Positions 5,737 to 9,723 of a DNA stretch of 9,723 bases are shown here, piece by piece. This DNA comes from DATAFO01 sp046728015 (lineage in GTDB: Bacteria > Actinomycetota > Thermoleophilia > Solirubrobacterales > 70-9). A program made the position numbers and the translations under genes. Where the stretch lies: assembly GCA_046728015.1 (NCBI GenBank), contig JBKPDQ010000086.1:1-9723 (forward strand). Direction: 5' to 3'. How positions within the stretch are numbered: the stretch's first letter is position 1; every line of letters starts with the position of its first letter. The notes under the pieces were generated by a model. It made no database searches, was not told the origin of the DNA, and was given only the letters and a program-made list of their open reading frames with translations.

Positions 5737-6318
5737 ATGCGCCTCGCGATTCTCGATAGCGGCTATGGTTTCGGCACGAAAGTCCTGTTTGCGCTGATTC
5801 GCATAGTCTCGCGCCAGCCTGTCCTCGATGTCATCAAGCTGGTCAAGTACCGGGCCGACTTCTACGGGAGGCCGATGCAGGCTGTGACCCACGAGGCGAT
5901 GCGCGGTCCCTCCGCGTGGTCAGTCGGCGACCGCGAGTTGATGGCCGCGTTCATCGCGAAAACTAACGAGTGCGAGTGGTGCACGAAGGCGCACATCGCC
6001 GTTGCATGAGGGGCATACGGCGGTGGAACGAAGGTCTCAGCGGTGCTTTCCGATCTCGAGACGGCGGCCATCGAGGAGCCCCTTCGGGCAACGCTGCGTG
6101 TGCTTCGTAAGCTGACGCGTGAACATACGGTGGATGCGGACGACATGCGCGCGCTGCTCGCTGCCGGTGTTTCGCGCGCGCAGATCGAGGATGCGCTCGC
6201 GGTCTGCTTCTTATTCAACACGATTGGTCGGCTTGCGGATGCCTTTGGATTCTTTGTGCCGGGTCCCAAGGCCTTCGAGGCAGGTGCGAAGTACCTGCTC
6301 GCACGCGGCTACCGCTGA
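5737..6318 (+). pseudogene. AhpD-like (CMD-family) protein interrupted by an in-frame TGA
   Basis: The first part reads to TGA 6007-6009 and contains ECEWCTKAH, an AhpD-type redox motif. E67, C79, C82 and H86 have the same spacing as E118, C130, C133 and H137 of mycobacterial AhpD. Without any frame change the reading continues after the TGA as GAYGGGTKVSAVLSDLETAA and then EPLRATLRVLRKLTREH, IEDALAVCFLFNTIGRLADA and FEAGAKYLLARGYR, the normal C-terminal half of the family. Total length would be 193 codons. A single base change (for example CGA to TGA) explains the break. The family handles alkylhydroperoxide reduction or related thiol chemistry. A truncated 90-residue product would keep the CxxC helix but lose the second helical half. 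A GTG at 6043 could allow a separate C-terminal product. Confidence 0.8.
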
Positions 6319-6340
6319 CTACTGCATGTTCAAGGGTGAT

Positions 6341-6411
6341 GCCCACCCGTCGTTCCAACCGATGCTCGCCGGCCTGCGGCCGTCGCTCGCGGCTGAACTC
6401 CAACGTTGGGC
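6341..6411 (+). other. attC-like site 1 (integron cassette end)
   Basis: This 71-bp site begins 22 bases after the AhpD-like stop. The left end GCCCACC (6341-6347) is the complement, with one mismatch, of the right core GTTGGGC (6405-6411). Inside, TTCCAACC pairs imperfectly with GGCTGAA, and GCCGGCC with GGCCGTC, around a central TGC. The TTCCAACC ... GGCTGAACTCCAACGTT wording is typical of environmental attC sites. The core reads in the same direction as the genes, as expected for a cassette. Confidence 0.7.
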
Positions 6412-6498
6412 GTCATCATGAGACTTCTGCCGGTCACGGTCCTGATCTTGCCAACGACTCTTGGCAGCGGAGCGCGCACGCGCGAGCGAAAGGACTCC

Positions 6499-6903
6499 AT
6501 GCACGAAGTTCAGCATCTCAGCATCTATATCGCTCGGCGGCCGACCGATGTGTATGAGTTTGCCTCCGACCCAAGGAACCTACCCCGATGGGCCAGCGGT
6601 TTGGCTCGCTCCGAGGTCAGAATGGACGGCGATGTGTGGCTCATGGACTCCCCACTCTGCAGCGTAAGAGTGAAGTTCGCGGAGCGAAATGCCTTCGGAG
6701 TCATGGACCATGACGTCACGCTTGAGTCAAGCGTCACGATTCATAACCCCATGCGGGTCGTGCCCCATGGAGACGGAAGTGAGTTCATGTTCACGCTCAT
6801 TCGCCAGCCGGGCACGACGGACGAACAGTTCGCTGCCGACAAGACGGTGGTGGAGTCTGATCTGAGGGCACTGAAGGACCTGCTGGAGCGAGAGCACAGA
6901 TGA
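6499..6903 (+). CDS. SRPBCC (START-like/polyketide-cyclase) family protein
   Basis: The 134-residue product reads MHEVQHLSIYIARRPTDVYE, the typical first strand and helix of the SRPBCC fold, followed by FASDPRNLPRWASGL (the conserved N..RW of the family), then strands such as VWLMDSPLCSVRVKFA and a C-terminal helix TVVESDLRALKDLLER. SRPBCC proteins form a deep ligand pocket that binds hydrophobic molecules; substrate and role cannot be read from sequence. The start at 6499 is preferred because AAAGGA stands 5 bases upstream and because family homology starts there. An in-frame ATG at 6418 would add a hydrophobic leader (MRLLPVTVLILPTTLGSG) that could pass for a signal peptide, but it has no evident ribosome binding site. 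The gene forms a single-gene cassette between two attC-like sites. Confidence 0.85.
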   Translation: MHEVQHLSIYIARRPTDVYEFASDPRNLPRWASGLARSEVRMDGDVWLMDSPLCSVRVKFAERNAFGVMDHDVTLESSVTIHNPMRVVPHGDGSEFMFTLIRQPGTTDEQFAADKTVVESDLRALKDLLEREHR

Positions 6904-6904
6904 C

Positions 6905-7000
6905 GTCCAATCACGCTCCAGCCGACGCCGCCGCTTCGCGGCGGTTCCCTCGGGCCAGGCCCTTGCTTCGGCCCTCGGCGGCTGAGCGTGGGCGTTCGGC
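6905..7000 (+). other. attC-like site 2 (integron cassette end)
   Basis: This 96-bp site starts one base after the SRPBCC stop codon. The inner arms CACGCTCCAGCCG (6912-6924) and CGGCTGAGCGTG (6979-6990) are perfectly complementary over 12 pairs with a single unpaired C, the extrahelical base characteristic of attC. The outer left box GTCCAAT (6905-6911) fits the complement of this cassette's own boundary GTTGGGC in 5 of 7 positions. The right core is GTTCGGC (6994-7000), one base off GTTRRRY. The loop region carries two more hairpins, CCGCCGC / GCGGCGG (6928-6944) and GGGCC / GGCCC (6952-6962). Confidence 0.75.
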
Positions 7001-7037
7001 AGACCTTGTTTTCCCGAGACATCCCAGGAGGTGTGCC

Positions 7038-7415
7038 GTGTCGGACAAGACGGTCGCGCAAAAGGCTCGCATCAAGCCTGGCACAACAGTCGCCGTCATC
7101 AACGGCGTCCCCGGCATTGTCGAGTCCCTTGGCCTGCCGGAGGGTGTCTCATTCGTGAAGCCAGCCGAAGCCCAACTGGTGTTCCTCTTCGTGCGCACAC
7201 GCGGCGAACTCGAAGTGAGGATGCCGCCGGCGGTCGCGGCTCTGGGCCCCGGTTCCGCGATCTGGGTGTTCTTCCGCAAGGGCTCCGAGGATGCCGGGCT
7301 GGACATGAATCGGAACACCGTCTGGGCGGTTGCTGAGAAACTCAACATGCGACCGCTCGGTCTCGTCGGCATCAACGACACATGGTCTGCCTTCCGGCTC
7401 CGGCGGGCGAGCTAG
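7038..7415 (+). CDS. DUF3052-like protein
   Basis: This 125-residue protein begins at GTG 7038 with a very good ribosome binding site (AGGAGG, 7 bases upstream). It reads VSDKTVAQKARIKPGTTVAV, then GIVESLGLPEGVSFV and AQLVFLFVRTRGELEVRM, and closes with GSAIWVFFRKGSEDAGLDMN and LVGINDTWSAFRLR. I recognise it as a DUF3052-type protein, a small alpha/beta fold of unknown function; members are common in accessory DNA. It is complete by length. It starts 37 bases after an attC-like core, so it looks like the third cassette of the run. No clear attC follows it within 100 bases of the stop. Confidence 0.8.
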   Translation: MSDKTVAQKARIKPGTTVAVINGVPGIVESLGLPEGVSFVKPAEAQLVFLFVRTRGELEVRMPPAVAALGPGSAIWVFFRKGSEDAGLDMNRNTVWAVAEKLNMRPLGLVGINDTWSAFRLRRAS

Positions 7416-7728
7416 GTTCGATCGCGTTGGCTCGCGGCCACCGATGCTGCTTGCCGAGGTCTCCGGGCCTCTTCTGTGGGCGATTATGACCCGTCTCCTG
7501 AATGCTACCCATGAGCTCACGGCTTGGGCAGACGTCGCGAGCGCACCGCATCGGGACGTTGAGAGGCACTTTCGGAGCCACAGAGCCGCCGAACAGGAAG
7601 AACTCTCCCAGCGGATGGCCACGGACCCCGCCGGACGCGTGGTGGCGTCTCCATGACGAGTATGAGCCCGAGCTCGGTAGTGGGCGGGCTGGCGTCCCCG
7701 ATGTGGCGACAGAGAGGAGAGCAGAGCG
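7416..7728. other. Gap between DUF3052 and DUF899 genes
   Basis: This gap holds no complete gene. A clear attC after the DUF3052 gene is missing. CCGATGC (7441-7447) and GCATCGG (7548-7554) are complementary, with GTTGAGA three bases further on, which could be a decayed attC. GCCGAAC (7588-7594) is the exact complement of this cassette's boundary core GTTCGGC. Near 7601 the sequence changes to the tail of a DUF899 gene. Confidence 0.4.
7601..7663 (+). pseudogene. C-terminal remnant of a DUF899 gene
   Basis: The plus-strand reading NSPSGWPRTPPDAWWRLHDE closely matches the last residues of the complete DUF899 protein encoded at 8626-9321 (DSPKGWPQTPPYEWWRRHDE). The frame then runs on past where the family normally ends. 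Nothing upstream of 7601 shows DUF899 features, so all but about 20 codons are lost. It lies 66 bases before the next DUF899 gene, in the same direction, and marks a former third tandem copy. Confidence 0.75.
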
Positions 7729-8508
7729 ATGACGACGCACAAGACCGGAACACGTAAAGAGTGGCTCGCCGCGCGGCTCGAGCTGCTCGAGGCGGAGAAG
7801 GAACTCACGCGGCGTAGCGACGAGCTGGCGCGGCGGCGGCAGGAGCTGCCGTGGGTCCGCATCGACAAGGCCTATCGCTTCGAGACCGACGATGGGCGCG
7901 CTTCCCTGGCGGATCTCTTCCGAGGGCGCTCGCAGCTCCTCGTCTACCACTTCATGTTCGGGCCCGAGTACACGGCGGGTTGTCCGACCTGCTCGACGAT
8001 CGCGGACGGCTTCAACGGGTTCGCCGTGCACCTGGCCAACCACGACGTCATGTTGTGGGCGGTCTCGCGGGCGCCGCTCGCGAAGCTGCAGGCGTACAAG
8101 CGGCGGATGGGGTGGAGCTTCCCCTGGGCGTCGTCGTTCGAAGGCGACTTCAACTACGACTTCGGCGTCTCGTTCACCAAGGAGCAGCAGCAGTCGGGAA
8201 CCGTCGAGTACAACTTCCGCGCGATGGATGTCCGGACCGAGCTCTCCGATGAGCAGACTCGTGCCGTCTATGGCACGGACGCGGCGACGACGACGCGGGA
8301 AGCGCCGGGTATGAGTGCGTTCGCGCTCGAGGACGGGGTCGTCTACCACACCTACTCGGCGTACACGCGCGGGCTGGACGGCCTCTGGGGGATGTACCAG
8401 TGGCTCGACCGCGCGCCACGCGGGCGCAACGAGACGCTGCTGCGAGGAATGGGGGACCTCCGCGGCGCCGGCTGGTTCCGCCGCCACGACGAGTACGACA
8501 AGGGCTGA
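7729..8508 (+). CDS. DUF899 thioredoxin-like protein, first copy
   Basis: This 259-residue protein of the DUF899 family has a predicted thioredoxin-like fold and no settled function. The N-terminal helix (EWLAARLELLEAEKELTRRS) is charged and coiled-coil-like. Then come LPWVRIDKAYRFETDDG and DLFRGRSQLLVYHFMFGPEY, the active-site-like AGCPTCSTIADG (C85, C88, a CxxC), the helix SRAPLAKLQAYKRRMGWSFP, and FNYDFGVSFT. The tail ends RGAGWFRRHDEYDKG. Start 7729 has a purine-rich AGGAG about 10 bases upstream. All family landmarks are present and the length is normal. A second, clearly distinct copy follows after 117 bases, so the two probably share a transcript. Confidence 0.9.
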   Translation: MTTHKTGTRKEWLAARLELLEAEKELTRRSDELARRRQELPWVRIDKAYRFETDDGRASLADLFRGRSQLLVYHFMFGPEYTAGCPTCSTIADGFNGFAVHLANHDVMLWAVSRAPLAKLQAYKRRMGWSFPWASSFEGDFNYDFGVSFTKEQQQSGTVEYNFRAMDVRTELSDEQTRAVYGTDAATTTREAPGMSAFALEDGVVYHTYSAYTRGLDGLWGMYQWLDRAPRGRNETLLRGMGDLRGAGWFRRHDEYDKG

Positions 8509-8579
8509 GCGAGGTCGGGAGCTCGAGACGTGAACTACGACGTCGTGCTCTCCACCGGCGCGCCACCCTCTGGCAACGA

Positions 8580-8590
8580 CGTTCCGAACG
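8580..8590. repeat. 11-bp palindrome before the second DUF899 gene
   Basis: CGTTC, C, GAACG is a perfect inverted repeat with one central base, 36 bases before the start at 8626. It could be a regulator site or chance; no second copy was found in the window. Confidence 0.25.
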
Positions 8591-8625
8591 AAACGCATCG
8601 CACGCGCCCGAAGGAGGCGATCGAC

Positions 8626-9321
8626 ATGAAGCATGCGAAGATCGTGAAGACCAAGGCGGCGTGGGAGAAGGCACTCGAGGAGGTCCGCAAGAAGGAGAAG
8701 ACGCTCACCCGCAAGCACGACGCGCTCGCCGCCGAGCGGCGCCGCCTGCCCTGGCTGCGGATCGAGACGGACTACGTCTTCCAGGGCCCGGACGGCAAGG
8801 CGCGACTGGTCGACCTTTTCGACGGGCGCCGCCAGCTCCTGCTCTACCACTTCATGTTCGGCCCCAACCAGGAGGCGGGCTGCGAAGGCTGCTCGATGTT
8901 CGTCGACCAGATCGGGCACCCCGCGCACCTGCACGCGCGCGACACCTCGTTCGTGCTGATCTCGCGCGCGCCGATCGCGAAGCTCGAGGCCTACCGCCAG
9001 CGCATGGGTTGGAGCCTGCCGTGGTTCTCATCGCACGGGACCTCCTTCAACCCCGACTTCGGCCGTGGCCCCGAGACGCCGCAGCCGGACCAGGACCAGG
9101 ACGGCGAGATGTTCGGCCTGAGCGTCTTCATCCGCGACGACGACGCGGTGTACCGCAGCTACTTCACGTCGAACCGCGGCGTCGAGGCGCTGGGCCCGGT
9201 CTGGACCCTTCTCGACCTGACGCCGCTCGGCCGCCAGGAGGACTGGGAGGACTCTCCGAAGGGCTGGCCGCAAACCCCGCCGTACGAGTGGTGGCGGCGC
9301 CACGATGAGTACAGCGCGTAG
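8626..9321 (+). CDS. DUF899 thioredoxin-like protein, second copy
   Basis: This is a 231-residue DUF899 protein. The start at 8626 is chosen for its strong AAGGAGG site 8 bases upstream; an in-frame ATG at 8530 lacks one and would add a leader without family features. The N-terminus is lysine-rich (MKHAKIVKTKAAWEKALEEV). The core parallels the first copy: LPWLRIETDYVFQGPDG, LLLYHFMFGPNQ, AGCEGCSMFVDQ (C86, C89), SRAPIAKLEAYRQRMGWSLP and FNPDFGRG. The middle is shorter and has an acidic insert (QPDQDQDGEMFG), and the tail is of the GWPQTPPYEWWRRHDEY type, unlike the first copy but like the remnant at 7601. The two full copies are therefore old paralogues or separate acquisitions, not a recent duplication. 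The gene's last 17 bases overlap the next gene. Confidence 0.9.
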   Translation: MKHAKIVKTKAAWEKALEEVRKKEKTLTRKHDALAAERRRLPWLRIETDYVFQGPDGKARLVDLFDGRRQLLLYHFMFGPNQEAGCEGCSMFVDQIGHPAHLHARDTSFVLISRAPIAKLEAYRQRMGWSLPWFSSHGTSFNPDFGRGPETPQPDQDQDGEMFGLSVFIRDDDAVYRSYFTSNRGVEALGPVWTLLDLTPLGRQEDWEDSPKGWPQTPPYEWWRRHDEYSA

Positions 9322-9723
9322 CGCGGCCGACACCTGGGTGGTTGCCACGAGCCTGTTGATCGTCGCGCTTTGCTGGTGGTGGATCGTGGCCATCGCCGAG
9401 GACATGTACGGACCGATGACGGGGGCCGCCGCCTGGATGATGACGAGGCGCTGGGACTGGCCGCACATGGCGCTCCTGTTCGCGATGTGGTCGGCGATGA
9501 TGGTGGGCATGATGGTGCCTTCGGTGGTGGCCGCGATTGTGAGCGACGGACGGACGCCGCGCGGCACGCCGGCTGGACCCGTCGCGCCCAGGGGCGCCTT
9601 CGTCGCCGCCTATGTCTTGGTCTGGATGCTCTTCAGCCTGGCGGCGACGCTGGCGCAGCGCGTGCTGTACGAGCTCCGCCTGCTGTCGCCCATGATGGAG
9701 CCGGCCACCACCCTACTCGCCGG
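9305..9723 (+). CDS. DUF2182 family membrane protein (partial, runs off the window)
   Basis: At least 139 residues are visible. The start ATG lies inside the DUF899 stop region (17-base overlap), so its translation is probably coupled to that gene. Helices are seen at about residues 11-31 (WVVATSLLIVALCWWWIVAI), 53-79 (with the methionine-rich MWSAMMVGMMVPS) and 98-121 (AFVAAYVLVWMLFSLAATLA). The second helix with MM..MM.PS is the recognisable signature of DUF2182, described as a predicted metal-binding integral membrane family. A periplasmic or cytosolic loop with GRTPRGTPAGPVAPRG separates helices two and three. A role with the CxxC-bearing DUF899 proteins is suggested by the overlap alone. 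Confidence 0.85.
   Translation, partial: MSTARSAADTWVVATSLLIVALCWWWIVAIAEDMYGPMTGAAAWMMTRRWDWPHMALLFAMWSAMMVGMMVPSVVAAIVSDGRTPRGTPAGPVAPRGAFVAAYVLVWMLFSLAATLAQRVLYELRLLSPMMEPATTLLA

Noticed and set aside
6007..6009. TGA as a selenocysteine codon in the AhpD-like gene
   Set aside because: The codon is outside the CxxC motif, both motif cysteines are already present, and no downstream stem-loop suitable as a SECIS element was recognised.
6406..6498. Signal-peptide extension of the SRPBCC protein (MRLLPVTVLILPTTLGSG)
   Set aside because: It lies immediately after the attC core without a ribosome binding site, whereas 6499 has AAAGGA and the family's normal first residues; kept only as an alternative start.
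7436..7564. Possible attC after the DUF3052 gene (CCGATGC / GCATCGG, then GTTGAGA)
   Set aside because: Only seven pairs are complementary, the core heptamer ends in the wrong base and the left outer box does not fit; too weak to list as a site.
7372..8934. Long open frame of 520 codons on the minus strand opposite the DUF899 genes
   Set aside because: It is antisense to two convincing DUF899 genes, rich in arginine, and shows no family motif; long antisense frames are expected in G+C-rich DNA.

Overview
This window is G+C-rich bacterial DNA. The soil/environmental-type families in it (an IS481-like integrase-core transposase, a Tat-exported TPR-like lipo/periplasmic-type protein, MATE, DGPF/YCII, VOC, AhpD-like, SRPBCC, DUF3052, DUF899 and DUF2182) suggest an uncultured or environmental lineage such as Rokubacteria, Acidobacteria or a proteobacterial relative. 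That assignment is inferred from family resemblance, not computed. There is no rRNA, tRNA or CRISPR array.

Layout, left to right. (1) Positions 172-1376 are transposase debris. An IS481-like transposase with an intact DDE domain (633-1376) is preceded by about 60-bp blocks of two unrelated transposase families, laid down on alternating strands. (2) Positions 1377-1716 hold no gene, only small inverted repeats. (3) Positions 1717-4274, minus strand: a MarR-family regulator, then a MATE exporter broken by two small deletions, then a short Tat-signal protein that loses its family homology near its C-terminus. All three read in the same direction. (4) Positions 4514-5366, plus strand: a DGPF/YCII-domain protein, then a VOC (PhnB-like) gene wrecked by several frameshifts behind a very good promoter. 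A near-identical palindrome lies in front of the MarR gene, the MATE gene and the VOC remnant, so all three probably formed one MarR regulon. (5) Positions 5400-7000 look like integron gene cassettes. A two-gene AhpD-like cassette and an SRPBCC cassette each end in an attC-like folded site, and a DUF3052 cassette follows. No integron integrase lies in the window. (6) Positions 7601-9723, plus strand: the C-terminal scrap of one DUF899 gene, two complete DUF899 (thioredoxin-like, CxxC) genes, and the start of a DUF2182 membrane protein that overlaps the last DUF899 gene by 17 bases.

A common thread is decay. MATE, VOC, the second AhpD-like gene and probably the Tat protein each carry a small indel or a single stop, so either this is an eroding accessory region or the assembly has base-level errors. 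The most interesting signals are the shared MarR operator, the attC-bounded cassette run without an integrase, and the strand-alternating transposase mosaic.
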